43,285 nucleotides of DNA from CASQEL01 sp036655975 (GTDB lineage: Bacteria; Desulfobacterota; Desulfovibrionia; Desulfovibrionales; Desulfovibrionaceae). Positions 32,164 through 42,000 of this stretch are shown one piece after another; the stretch's first letter is position 1, and each line of letters opens with the position of its first letter. The notes beneath the pieces are model-generated. The model made no database searches. It was not told where the DNA came from and saw only the letters and a list, made by a program, of their open reading frames with translations. Both the position numbers and the translations under genes were made by a program. The stretch spans positions 1-43,285 of the forward strand of contig JAVVPD010000008.1 of assembly GCA_036655975.1 (NCBI GenBank), in the 5' to 3' direction.

Positions 32164-34254
32164 TTATATTTGCAGAGCGGCAAAATCTGCCAGTCTGCCC
32201 AAGCGGTCAATGATAGCTTTCAGTATATTCAGCCTGTTAACACGCAGGGCAGCGTCATCGCACATAACCATGACCCCTTCAAAATACGTATCCACATGCG
32301 GGCGCACGTCTTGGATAAGGGCGAGTACGCCGTCAAAGTCGTCCGCAGCCCACAGGGTGTCGAAGCGGGGGAGGATGGTTTCTAATTTTTCAGCCAAGGC
32401 TTTTTCGGCATCTTCTTCCAGTAATGCTGGCTTCCATACGCCTGTAAGGGGTTCGCTGGCTTCTTGGCCTTGTTTGCGTACAATATTGGTAACGCGTTTG
32501 AAGGTTTGCACCGATTGCACAAAGTCTGAGCTTGATTGCAAATTTTCCAGAGCCTGCAAGCGGCGTTTTGCGGCCCACACGTCGTTGAAGCCCGCGCCCA
32601 TGGCGGCTTCTACGAGTAAGGTATCCGCGCCTTGGGCGATGAACAGATTTTTGAGCCGTGCGCCGAAAAATTCGTGCAATTTGGTGAGGCTTTCGTCAGG
32701 GGCGATTTTCCAAGTGCGCGGGCCGTACAATTCTTGCGCTTTGCGGAAAAAGGCGTCCATATCCAGCCGGAAACCGTGATCCAGAATGGTGCGGGCAATG
32801 CCGAGGGCGCAGCGGCGTAAACCGTTGGAGTCTGCCGTGCCCGTGGGAATCATGCCGAGGCCGAAGCAACCGACCATGGTATCGGCTTTGTCCGCCATGG
32901 ACAAGAGCGCCCCCAAAGGACTGGTCGCTACGGGGCTGTCCGGCCCGGCAGGAAGATATTGCTCGGCCAGTGCCTGCGCCACTTGGGCGTTTTCGCCCAT
33001 GCGCTCGGCATAAATCCCTCCCATGATGCCCTGCAGGGTGTCAAATTCGCCGACCATACCCGTGACCAAATCCGCTTTGGACAAACGGCCCGCACGGCTC
33101 GCGTTCTGGGTATCTCCCTCATGGCACTGGGTACTGAGCCACGCGCACAAATCCGCTAAACGGCGGGTTTTGTCACCCATGGAACCGAGCGGGCCCAGAA
33201 AGATGACAGAATCCAGTTTGTGTAGCCAACTGTCGAGGCTTTCGCTCAAATCTGTGCGCCAAAAAAAGCGGGCGTCTTCCAAGCGGGCCCGGAGGACACG
33301 TTCCCATCCGCGTTTGACCAAGTTGCGGTCTTGGGGCAACAAATTGAGCACGGTGAGGAAGTGGGGCAGCAGATTCCCTTGCGTATCCTGTACCCCAAAG
33401 CTTTTTTGATGGCTTTCCATGCTGGTCAAAAGTACCTGACGCGGGACTTCCAAAAAGGAAGGGTCAAAGTCGCCCAGCAGCGGACTGGGCTGTTCGCACA
33501 GGCCCTGTACTTCATCCAGCAGGCTTTCTTTCCACAGTATTGTACCGTGCACCGCGTCAGCCAGCGCGTTGCCTTCGTGAATAATTTTGGCGCGGCGGGC
33601 GGCGGTATCGGGCACAATGGCCCCTTGGGTGGATAAAATTTCGAGCAAGGCGGCAGCCGTGGGCACGGTGAATGGCCCTGCGCCGTGGATGCGGTGCCCA
33701 AAGGTTTGCCGCCCCGCACTGACAGGCCCCACGCTGAACGGTATGGCGTGATCGTCCAACAGGGCCACAATCCAGCGCAAGGGACGCGCATAGGCAAAAG
33801 TATTATTCCCCCAGCGCATACGCTTGGCAAAGGGCAGCGCGTTAATAATAGCGGGGCAGATTTTTTGCAGCAGGTCGGTCACCTGCGCGCCACCCGTGTG
33901 CTTGTGGACGGCGATGTATTCGCCTTTGTCGGTTTCCACCTTGAACAGGGCATCCACAGGTACATTGTGCGTGCGGGCAAAGCCTTCCAGCGCTTTGGTG
34001 GGACAGCCGTCATTGTCATAGGCGGCGCGCAGGGGGGGGCCGGTAAGCACTTCTTCGCGGGCCTGTTGCACGGGGTTGACACCGCTGACCACCACAATGG
34101 CGCGGCGGGGGGTGCTGTATANNNNNNNNNNCTCATGGGCAATGGCGGCTTCGGTAAAGGCCGTGCTGAAACGCTGCAGCAGTTCGTTTTCTAGCGGGGC
34201 TAAAAAGCGGGCAGGAAGTTCTTCGGTGCCGATTTCAAGTACAAACAAAGACAT
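32164..34254 (-). CDS. glyS: Glycyl-tRNA synthetase beta subunit (10-N gap inside)
   Basis: A 696-residue beta subunit of the alpha2-beta2 bacterial enzyme, which binds tRNA-Gly. It starts MSLFVLEIGTEELPARFL, then STPRRAIVVVSGV and RMRWGNNTFAYARPLRWIVAL, and continues with MESHQKSFGVQD, LVKRGWERVLRARLEDARFFW and MVGEFDTLQGIMGGIYAE (HD-like region), with an anticodon-binding C-terminal helix bundle. The ten Ns at 34122-34131 fall near residue 42-45 between IAHE and YSTPRR; the reading frame continues across them and the length looks about right. Start lies 2 bases after glyQ. Confidence 0.95.
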   Translation of the reverse strand: MSLFVLEIGTEELPARFLAPLENELLQRFSTAFTEAAIAHEXXXXYSTPRRAIVVVSGVNPVQQAREEVLTGPPLRAAYDNDGCPTKALEGFARTHNVPVDALFKVETDKGEYIAVHKHTGGAQVTDLLQKICPAIINALPFAKRMRWGNNTFAYARPLRWIVALLDDHAIPFSVGPVSAGRQTFGHRIHGAGPFTVPTAAALLEILSTQGAIVPDTAARRAKIIHEGNALADAVHGTILWKESLLDEVQGLCEQPSPLLGDFDPSFLEVPRQVLLTSMESHQKSFGVQDTQGNLLPHFLTVLNLLPQDRNLVKRGWERVLRARLEDARFFWRTDLSESLDSWLHKLDSVIFLGPLGSMGDKTRRLADLCAWLSTQCHEGDTQNASRAGRLSKADLVTGMVGEFDTLQGIMGGIYAERMGENAQVAQALAEQYLPAGPDSPVATSPLGALLSMADKADTMVGCFGLGMIPTGTADSNGLRRCALGIARTILDHGFRLDMDAFFRKAQELYGPRTWKIAPDESLTKLHEFFGARLKNLFIAQGADTLLVEAAMGAGFNDVWAAKRRLQALENLQSSSDFVQSVQTFKRVTNIVRKQGQEASEPLTGVWKPALLEEDAEKALAEKLETILPRFDTLWAADDFDGVLALIQDVRPHVDTYFEGVMVMCDDAALRVNRLNILKAIIDRLGRLADFAALQI

Positions 34255-34256
34255 AA

Positions 34257-35093
34257 CTATTCCGCTCCCTTATGAATCATGGGATAACCGAGGGCTTCGC
34301 GTTGGGCCGCGTACAAACGCGCCACACCGGAGGCTAGGGCGCGCACACGTCCGATATAGCCATTCCTTTCGGTAATGGAAATGGCACCGCGTGCGTCCAG
34401 CATATTGAAGGTGTGCGAGCATTTCATGCAATAATCATAGGCCGGCCACGGCAGATTGGCCGCAATAAGGGCCTTGCATTCGGTTTCGGCTGCTGTAAAA
34501 AAGTTCAATAACATTGCAGAATTGCTGATTTCAAAGTTGTATTTGGATTGCTCAACTTCATTTTGATGATAAATATTGCCGTAGCTTACTTGGGCGTTCC
34601 ATTGGAGATCGTAAACGGATTCGACCCCTTGCAAATACATTGCAAGCCGCTCCAGACCATAGGTAATTTCCACGCTTACGGGGGCCAGATCAATACCCCC
34701 CACCTGCTGGAAATNNNNNNNNNNNNNNNNNNNNNNNNNNNNNNNNNCCCAGTCGTCTTCCACAAAACGGATATCATGCTGCGCCGGATCAATGCCTAAG
34801 GCACGCAGGCTGTTCAGATACATTTGCTGCATGTTGTCCGGTGAGGGTTTTACGATAACCTGAAATTGGAAATAGCGCTGCAAGCGATTGGGATTTTCGC
34901 CGTAGCGCCCGTCAGCAGGGCGGCGGCAGGGCTCCACATAGGCCACACTCCACGGCTCGGGGCCAATGACCCGCAAAAAGGTATGCGGGTTAAATGTTCC
35001 GGCGCCACATTCAACGCCAATGGGTTGCTCAATAACGCAGCCCTCATTACCCCAGAAGTGTTGCAGCGTGAGGATGATATCCTGAAAATACAT
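34257..35093 (-). CDS. glyQ: Glycyl-tRNA synthetase alpha subunit (33-N gap inside)
   Basis: The catalytic alpha subunit, class II. It starts MYFQDIILTLQHFWGNEGCVI and has ECGAGTFNPHTFLRVIGPEPW, RPADGRYGENPNRLQRYFQFQV (motif 2), RFVEDDW, then FQQVGGIDLAPVSVEITYGLERLAMY and SHTFNMLDARGAISITER (motif 3). Between EDDW and YFQQVGG the E. coli protein has about 26 residues; here the 33 Ns leave room for about 12. The frame is kept, but the gap estimate is too short by roughly 14 codons. The gene itself is surely intact in the organism. It follows recO by 35 bases. Confidence 0.96.
   Translation of the reverse strand: MYFQDIILTLQHFWGNEGCVIEQPIGVECGAGTFNPHTFLRVIGPEPWSVAYVEPCRRPADGRYGENPNRLQRYFQFQVIVKPSPDNMQQMYLNSLRALGIDPAQHDIRFVEDDWXXXXXXXXXXXXFQQVGGIDLAPVSVEITYGLERLAMYLQGVESVYDLQWNAQVSYGNIYHQNEVEQSKYNFEISNSAMLLNFFTAAETECKALIAANLPWPAYDYCMKCSHTFNMLDARGAISITERNGYIGRVRALASGVARLYAAQREALGYPMIHKGAE
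34715..34747. other. Assembly gap, 33 N, underestimated
   Basis: A run of 33 Ns inside glyQ. Conserved flanking residues show that about 75 bases are missing, not 33. Confidence 0.85.
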
Positions 35094-35128
35094 GGAATAT
35101 CCTTTTTGTAGGAAGCGGTGAAGAAGAG

Positions 35129-35872
35129 TTATACTTTTTTAAAACGGCCATTTTCCCACGCAATGCCCAAGTGGTATTGTACAAAACCATCCACGGCGCG
35201 GGCACAGGCTCTTTTTTCTGTCAGCGAAAGTGACGCAGTATCCCAACAGTTTAGAGGCTGAAGCTGTACCGTGCGTAACAAGGCAAGACCCCGTGCGGGT
35301 ATATCTACTGCATAGGCCCCCTGCCTGTCCATACATTGGGGACAGTGAACCTCCCCTTCGTTTACCAAAAATGTTGCCGCCCCTGTGATAGCCCCGCCGC
35401 ACACACCGCAACGGTCAAAAGAGGGGGCAAATCCCTGTTCAGAAGCCAGACGCAAGCGGAAGAGCAGCGGTAACAGCGGGCTAAAGGTGTGGTCTGATTC
35501 CATGGCCTGCATGACTTTTGCCAGCAGGGAAAATGCCGAAGATCCGCCTTCGCGCCCGATGCCCAAGGCCTCGGTAAAGCGCACGCAATTCATGACGATG
35601 CCGAGACGCTTATAGTCTTTCCGCAGTTTTTGTGGGCCTTGCAGCAACACTCCTTCCTGCAAAGCCAGATAGGAACCGTTGCGGGTGGTTTTTATGCGGC
35701 AGTTCACCGTGTTCAGCAGGTCAAGACAACCACAAAAACGCTTGCGGCTGCGGCTGCCGCCAAAAGCGAACACGTTAAAAATACCCCGATGCTGCGATAA
35801 TAAGCGCAGCCACATGTCACTTTCGCGAAAACGCCCCACATGCAGGACAAGAGCGGTATCTGTCCATTCCAT
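35129..35872 (-). CDS. recO: DNA repair protein RecO
   Basis: A 247-residue protein with an N-terminal OB fold (DTALVLHVGRFRESDMWLRLLSQHRGIFNVFAFG) and a helical C-terminal part with a zinc site of Cys155, Cys158, Cys177 and Cys180 (CGVCGG ... CPQC). RecO works with RecR to load RecA on SSB-coated gaps. It starts 2 bases after rodZ, so coupled. No signal peptide. Family landmarks and length (about 240) are normal. Confidence 0.92.
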   Translation of the reverse strand: MEWTDTALVLHVGRFRESDMWLRLLSQHRGIFNVFAFGGSRSRKRFCGCLDLLNTVNCRIKTTRNGSYLALQEGVLLQGPQKLRKDYKRLGIVMNCVRFTEALGIGREGGSSAFSLLAKVMQAMESDHTFSPLLPLLFRLRLASEQGFAPSFDRCGVCGGAITGAATFLVNEGEVHCPQCMDRQGAYAVDIPARGLALLRTVQLQPLNCWDTASLSLTEKRACARAVDGFVQYHLGIAWENGRFKKV

Positions 35873-35874
35873 GG

Positions 35875-36786
35875 CTATGGTTCAAGGGGGAAAATAAGCG
35901 TACGCACTTGCCCGTCTGTTCCGGGGGCGGGAAGATCTTCCCCGTCATAACGGATACGAACGCCGCCCGCATTACCCAGCTTTAAGGTCAGCTTTTTGGT
36001 GAAGGTCAGGGCAAAAGTGTCCCCCTTCCGCAAGGAAAATTGCCGTGTATCCGTACTGTCGGCGTTGGAGTGAATCCAGCACTCGGCCAAGGCCGTAATG
36101 ATAAGTTTATGGGGCCCCTGTTGATTTTCTTGTGGGGAAACGGGGGCTGTTGCCGTTGTTTGCAGGGGCGGAGCAGGGGTACTGCTAGGCGTGGCGGGAA
36201 AGGGCGCCGGCCGCGTTGCCGAAGCTGTGGGAGGCGCAGGCTGGCTGTTGGGTACGGCATGCGCTGTGGGAGCTGGAGCCACGGCACTGGTGTTTGTTTG
36301 TTGTGCGGAGGCGGTTTTTTCTGGGGGAGTGTCTTCGCTGGAGGCTTTGAGCGGGGGGGCGGGTTTGGCGGTGGAAAGAACCACTGCCGTGGGGGTGCCG
36401 TCGGACAGCAGATCCGAATCCTGCACATACCAATAGCCGCCTGCCGCGACAATACACAAGGCGAATAAGGCCACCAATAATTTTTTGCGGGGCAGAGGGG
36501 CTTGGTCAATGGGCGTGTACACGGCTTGTGGGGCGGCGGGGTTTTCGTCAGCATTGACAGCTTCCAAAGCGGTGCTGAGTTCTTCGTCATTAAAGCCCAA
36601 AAAGCCCGCGTAAGAACGAACAAAGCCCCGCACGTAGACATTGTGCGGTAGGGCTTCCTCGTCCCCGTCTTCCAAAGCACGGATAATCCGCCCGCTGATT
36701 TTCAGGTGGACGGCAACATCATCGATGCTAAAGCCTTTTTTTTCCCTTTCTGCGCGGAACAGTGGCCCTAATTCCTCAAAAATCAT
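35875..36786 (-). CDS. rodZ: RodZ-like cell-shape protein
   Basis: A 303-residue bitopic membrane protein. Residues 1-75 are a helix-turn-helix domain (LGPLFRAEREKKGFSIDDVAVHLKIS and LPHNVYVRGFVRSYAGFLG) that in RodZ binds MreB. Residues 103-119 form a single transmembrane helix, LLVALFALCIVAAGGYWY. A long Pro/Ala/Thr linker (about 125-225) leads to a DUF4115 beta domain in the periplasm (LIITALAECWIHS ... RTLIFPLEP). It controls rod shape. The apparent 177-bp gap to surA is inflated by an N run; the true gap is about 42 bp. Confidence 0.9.
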   Translation of the reverse strand: MIFEELGPLFRAEREKKGFSIDDVAVHLKISGRIIRALEDGDEEALPHNVYVRGFVRSYAGFLGFNDEELSTALEAVNADENPAAPQAVYTPIDQAPLPRKKLLVALFALCIVAAGGYWYVQDSDLLSDGTPTAVVLSTAKPAPPLKASSEDTPPEKTASAQQTNTSAVAPAPTAHAVPNSQPAPPTASATRPAPFPATPSSTPAPPLQTTATAPVSPQENQQGPHKLIITALAECWIHSNADSTDTRQFSLRKGDTFALTFTKKLTLKLGNAGGVRIRYDGEDLPAPGTDGQVRTLIFPLEP

Positions 36787-36827
36787 GTGATATTCCAGCG
36801 TTATATGTCAATATATACGGGGTGCCT

Positions 36828-36997
36828 GTTACAGGCGCACGTCAATAACAGCTTTTTTACGCNNNNNNNNNNNNNNNNNNNNNNNNNNNNNNNNNNNNNN
36901 NNNNNNNNNNNNNNNNNNNNNNNNNNNNNNNNNNNNNNNNNNNNNNNNNNNNNNNNNNNNNNGTTACAGGCGCACGTCAATAACAGCTTTTTTACGC
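36828..36997. other. Scaffold gap of 100 N between overlapping contig ends
   Basis: The 35 bases before the N run (36828-36862) are identical to the 35 bases after it (36963-36997), including the surA stop codon. Two contigs that overlap by 35 bp were joined by a default 100-N spacer. The true sequence should contain one copy and no gap. Confidence 0.92.
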
Positions 36998-37896
36998 AAT
37001 TGGTCGGTATAGTCTTGGAAGCGTTCCATTAATTTGGGTTCACGCAGAATATTTTCAATCTGCTTGGTCGCTTCAGCCAGGCTTTGCTCTTCAGCGCTGC
37101 CTTCCATGCCCAAGAAGCTCATTTGGGCCTGATGGTTTTCAATAATAAACAGGTCGCTAACCTGCCCGGGGCGCATGGAACGGATACGTTCCTGCCACGC
37201 GGCGTTCATTTCTGCCACGGGCACAGGGGCCACTCTGCCGCCGCCCTGCGGATTGGGGCCCACGGACACGGCCTTGACAGCAGCTTCAAAGGAGCTTTTG
37301 CCTTCTTTAATTTTACGCGCCCATGCAAGGGCGTCAACCGTGGGGGGATAAATCATAATCGCCATTTGTACTTTTTGACCCGTGGTGAACTGGCTTTTAT
37401 GCTCTTCATAGTATTGGGCTATTTCTTCAGGGGTGACAACGACTTTGCGACCAACCATCTGCCCCATAAGTTTCTGGCGCATAATGGTTTTACGGATGCG
37501 TTCCCGCAGCCCGTCAACGCTGAAGCCGTCGTTTTTGAGCTGTTTTTCAAAATCGGCCTTGGAAAGTTTGGATTGCTGCATCATGCGGCTTATTTCGCCG
37601 TCAATTTCCCCCGCGCTCACGGTGACTTTTAGGCGGGCGGCTTCCTGCGCGATGAGGATATCCATGATCATCATGTCCAGAGCCTTGTGGGTCAATTGAT
37701 CCACGGCTTGTTTGCTCGCGGGATTATTGGGATTGATTTTTGCTTTGGTGAGTTCGGGCTGGATAGTGGTGTGGAGGTCAAAAACCGTGATCATTTCGCC
37801 GTTCACCACCGCAGCAATTTTATTTACCGTGGCGGCCTGCACAGAACAAGCCCAAGTCATGCAGAGGGCAACAATCATAACAGATATTTTTTTCAA
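36964..37896 (-). CDS. SurA N-terminal-domain periplasmic chaperone / peptidylprolyl isomerase
   Basis: A 310-residue exported protein. MKKISVMIVALCMTWACSVQA is the signal peptide. The mature part begins ATVNKIAAVVNGEMITVFDLHTTIQPELTKA, the SurA N-domain signature. It has a chaperone helix bundle and a single parvulin-like PPIase region (GQKVQMAIMIYPPTVDALAWARKIKEG and FEAAVKAVSVGPNPQGGGRVAPVPVAEM), then a helical end. It should escort outer-membrane proteins. The start is TTG (37896), with GGGGAT upstream. The lipoprotein upstream is a related fold, so the cell may use two such factors. The stop is repeated on both sides of the N run. Confidence 0.87.
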   Translation of the reverse strand: MKKISVMIVALCMTWACSVQAATVNKIAAVVNGEMITVFDLHTTIQPELTKAKINPNNPASKQAVDQLTHKALDMMIMDILIAQEAARLKVTVSAGEIDGEISRMMQQSKLSKADFEKQLKNDGFSVDGLRERIRKTIMRQKLMGQMVGRKVVVTPEEIAQYYEEHKSQFTTGQKVQMAIMIYPPTVDALAWARKIKEGKSSFEAAVKAVSVGPNPQGGGRVAPVPVAEMNAAWQERIRSMRPGQVSDLFIIENHQAQMSFLGMEGSAEEQSLAEATKQIENILREPKLMERFQDYTDQLRKKAVIDVRL

Positions 37897-38040
37897 AGCA
37901 ATATCCCCGTTAGCTAAGTGTGTTTGGATCTGACGACACTATGAGTTGTTATAGTTTGTGTAAGGTTTTTTTATGGCATCTACATATACGTTTTTGTGAA
38001 AATGTGCAAACCGCCCGTGTTGTCGGCATTGTGGGGTACT

Positions 38041-39021
38041 TCAAGATTGGCTGGGGGATGCAGGGGGGGGCGGCGCTTGTTCCGGTTTTTTTTCTTGGGG
38101 TTTTTCCCCGAGTTCCCGCAATAGGGGGCTAGCCACCCGAATTTTAGCGTTTTGCACCGCGTGTTCCAGCCATTGGTTGAAGCTGGCGTCCAGTTTATCT
38201 TCTAGTAAAATAGCATTGATCAACGGATAAGCATCGCGCAGGGACAAGGTTTTAGCCGGATGCTGCGCCACAAGGCAGACAAATTGGAAGAACCCGTCAC
38301 GGTTTTTGACAGGCGTACTCTTGCCCACAGCCAAAGCCGCCACGTCTTTTTGCCATTCCTGCGGCACGGACTGGCGGCGGATGGTAAAGCGCTGTACGGT
38401 GCGTTCGGGCAGTGCGCCCTGCTGCAATTTTGGGGCTTGGGCGCGGGCTGCTTCCACCAGTTCTTTACTGGTACCGCTGACTTGAATCAATGTCAGGCTG
38501 GCAGGTACGACAAATTCCGCTTTATTTTTTTGGTAATAGGCTTCGATTTCTTCCAGTTTGACGGAAAGCTGCGGGCGCAGCACTTTGGCTTGGAAGGTGC
38601 TGATGGACAATTGTTGGCGTAATAATTGTCGCCAAATTTGAATATCAATATATTCTTCGGTGAGGGTTTTTTCAAATTCGTTTTCTGGGTAGTCGGCCCG
38701 CACCAGCGCTTCATTTTTTTCCACTTCGTCGTCAGGTACCGACAGCTCTAGACGCTCTAATTCCTGCATAACCAAGGTATTGATGATCAGCACGGACAAG
38801 GCCGCGCCGTATTGGCGTTTGAGCGTTTCCACCGAAGGGCGATGGCTGGTGCCAAGGCTGACCGTGCGGGTGTCTTGCACGGCCTGCAAAGTGCTGAGAG
38901 CAATGGGGCTGCCGTTGACGGTGGCGATGGCCCCAGCGGGATAGTCCTCCTGAACGCATCCCCCCGCGCACAGGAGAAATAGCAGGCAGACGAAGGCGCG
39001 CAGAGGGGAAAACAGGTTCAT
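38041..39021 (-). CDS. SurA/PrsA-like lipoprotein, putative peptidylprolyl isomerase
   Basis: A 326-residue lipoprotein: signal peptide to LLCAGG and lipidated Cys22 (lipobox residue at -3 is alanine, slightly atypical). The mature protein has AIATVNGSPIALSTLQAV and then a SurA/PrsA N-domain with a long chaperone helix region, a PPIase-like part from IEAYYQKNKAEFVVPASLTLIQV to KSTPVKNRDGFFQFVCLV, and a Pro/Lys/Gln-rich tail PPPPASPSQS. It likely folds exported proteins at the inner or outer membrane. It follows mfd by 10 bases; 144 bases separate it from the next SurA-like gene. Confidence 0.85.
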   Translation of the reverse strand: MNLFSPLRAFVCLLFLLCAGGCVQEDYPAGAIATVNGSPIALSTLQAVQDTRTVSLGTSHRPSVETLKRQYGAALSVLIINTLVMQELERLELSVPDDEVEKNEALVRADYPENEFEKTLTEEYIDIQIWRQLLRQQLSISTFQAKVLRPQLSVKLEEIEAYYQKNKAEFVVPASLTLIQVSGTSKELVEAARAQAPKLQQGALPERTVQRFTIRRQSVPQEWQKDVAALAVGKSTPVKNRDGFFQFVCLVAQHPAKTLSLRDAYPLINAILLEDKLDASFNQWLEHAVQNAKIRVASPLLRELGEKPQEKKPEQAPPPPASPSQS

Positions 39022-39031
39022 AGGGTGCGCC

Positions 39032-42000
39032 TCATGCCGCCGCTACTGGGGAAGGTGTTGCTTTTTTGAGTGTAGCCAGCAAAATACACAAATCGTCCAC
39101 GCGTTGCGAAATGTTTTTGGTTGTATTCAGCGGAATTTCCAATGTTGCCGGTGGCATAAGTTTTGCGCCTTGTTGGCTGTTGACCAATTGGATAAGTTTT
39201 GTGGGGGACACGTTGGTGGACGCCTCCGCCCAAGTAATGCGAACACGTTCTGCGTAGACATCGGCCCGGAGCACTTGCAAACCCGTGAGGAAATGTTTCA
39301 GATGCAGCACGGCCAGAAATGTTTCCAGTTCGGGCGGGAATGGCCCGAAACGATCGCGCATGCCCAGCGAGACTTCTTCCCGTGCGGCACTACTGGTGGC
39401 GCTGGTGAGTGCCTTGTAGCAGCGCAGGCGTTCATGCCCGTCGTCAATGTAGTGTTCGGGAATGTGCGCGGGCAGGCCCAGATTGACTTCTGTTTCCCAT
39501 ACCAAGGCCGGAGGCGCGCCTTTTAAGCGGGCCACAGCTTCTTCAAGCATTTCTAGGTAAAGTTCCAAGCCTACGCGGGCCATATGGCCTGTTTGTACTT
39601 CCCCCAATATATTCCCGGCCCCGCGTAAACGCAAGTCTTCCATGGCGACTTGAAAACCCGCTCCCAGATAGTCCATTTCTAGGATAATACGCATACGTTC
39701 CTGAGCAATTTCACTGAGCGCTTCTTCAGGCGGCAGCAAAAATACGGCGTAGGCTTGCCGGTCGGAACGGCCTACCCGTCCGCGCAATTGGTACAATTGC
39801 CCGAGGCCGAACATTTGGGCCTGATCCACAATGAGCGTATTGGCGCGTGGGAAGTCCAGCCCTGACTCCACGATGGAGGTGCAGACCAGCACGTCCAATT
39901 CACCGTGCCAGAATTTGTGCATGGTGTCTTCCAGCGTTTTTTCCGCCATTTGACCGTGGGCCATGCCTATGCGGGCCTTGGGCACGAGGCTATGTACGAA
40001 TTCCTTAACTTTTTCAAGACCCTGTACACGGTTGTATACCCAAAATATCTGGCCTTCGCGGGCAATCTCGCGCTGCACAATCTCCTTGAGCAGCTTCGGG
40101 TCACGGCGGAGCAGGGCGGTTGCCACGGGTTTGCGCTCTGGGGGGGCGGTTTCGATGATCGAAAGCTCGCGGATGCCTGACATGGACAATTGCAAGGTGC
40201 GCGGAATGGGGGTGGCGGTCAGGGTGAGCACGTCCACATTTTTTTTGAGGGCTTTCATTTTTTCTTTGTGGCGCACCCCAAAGCGTTGCTCCTCATCCAG
40301 AATCAACAGGGCCAGATTGGGGACTTTTACGTCTGTGGAGAGCAGGCGGTGTGTGCCTACCAGAATATCAATTTGTCCCTTGGCTGTGGCGGCTAAGGTT
40401 TCCTGTTGTTTTTGACGGGTCACAAAGCGGCTGAGCAAACCCACATTGATGGGAAAACCCGCCAGTCGGGCCCGAAAGGTTTGATAATGCTGTTCAGCCA
40501 GCACCGTGGTGGGGCACAGCATCACCACTTGACGGCCCTCGGCGGCGGCGCGGAAAGCCGCGCGCAAGGCCACTTCGGTTTTCCCAAAGCCCACATCGCC
40601 GCACACGAGGCGGTCCATGGGTTCGTTTTTGTCCATATCGTCGAGCACGTCTTGAATGGCTTGGGCTTGATCGGGGGTTTCGTCAAAGCCGAAGGTAGCT
40701 TCAAATTCGTGGTACAATTCTCCCGGCGGATCATACCGAAAGCCCTTGGCGACTTTGCGATAGGCGTACATTTCTACCAGATCTGCGGCAATTTGTTCAA
40801 TGGCCTTACGGGTTTTTTCTTTGCCGGTGAGCCATGTGCTGCCTCCCAGACGGTCTAGGGCGGGGTCTGCCCCGTCCGCGCCTTTAAAACGCTGGATAAG
40901 CGACAGCCGGTCGGCGGGGACATACAGTTTGTCTTCCCCCGAATATTCTAGCAGCAGAAAGTCGTTGGACACCTCTGCCGAGCCCATGCGGTGCAGTCCG
41001 CCAAAGCGCCCGATGCCGTAATCGCGGTGTACCAGTAAATCTCCGGCTTGCAGATCGTCAAAGCGGTCCAAACCGCGAAAAGCCCCCGAAGCAACCCGCG
41101 TGCCTTTTTCGGCCTTGGGGTACATGATGTCTTCACCGAGTACGAGGCTGTTGTCCCATGTCAGTTCCATGCCCAAACGGTAGGGAGCCACCAGAGCAAA
41201 CAGGCCATGCTGATGGGGGGCGTAACGCAAGGCGGGGATGATTCCGTCCTGTTCGGCCAATTTGAGGAATTTTTTGCGTCCTCGGTCACTGCTGAAGGTC
41301 AGGATGGCTTGGCGTTTGCTGCCCTGCCATTCTTTTAACGCTGCAGCAAGATGCTGCCACGGGCGGTCTTGCGCGTTGGGCAGGGGGAAAAGATCCGTAA
41401 AGGAATGCCATTGGTGTTCGGGCAGGGGCAAACCTTCGTGTTCCGGCCCCATGACCAGAGGTTCGGCAAATATGGCGTGACTGCTTTGCCACAAATGTTG
41501 GGGCTGCTCTACCGCACGCAAAGCCAGACGGGCGGACTGGGGCAGAGGGGATTCTTCCCCTTCTATAAAGGTGCTGAGGGTGCGGTGACCAGAAGCAAGC
41601 TGATCCATAAAATCCTGCTCGCCGGAAAACATCCACACGGCATCCTTGGGTAACCATTCTTCCAAAACGCTTGAAGCGTCATAAAAAGTGCCGGGCAGCA
41701 GATTGCGGCCCCCGTGGTCTAGGTCGCGCAACAAAGCCTTATGCTCGGCCTCACCGATAAAGGCTTTCTGGAACAGCCTGTCCCAGCGTTCACGGGCTTT
41801 TTTATTGAGGGAGGCGCTCGTCGCCACAGGGCGTACGGGCAGGATGGTGCATTCGGTCACCGTGTGCAGCGAACGCTGGGAGGCGGGGTCAAAAATACGC
41901 ATTTCTTCAATCGTATCGCCAAAAAATTCCATACGGACGGGGCGTTCGTAGCCAGGGGGAAAAATATCCAAAATGTCGCCCCGGCGGGCCACGTCGCCCG

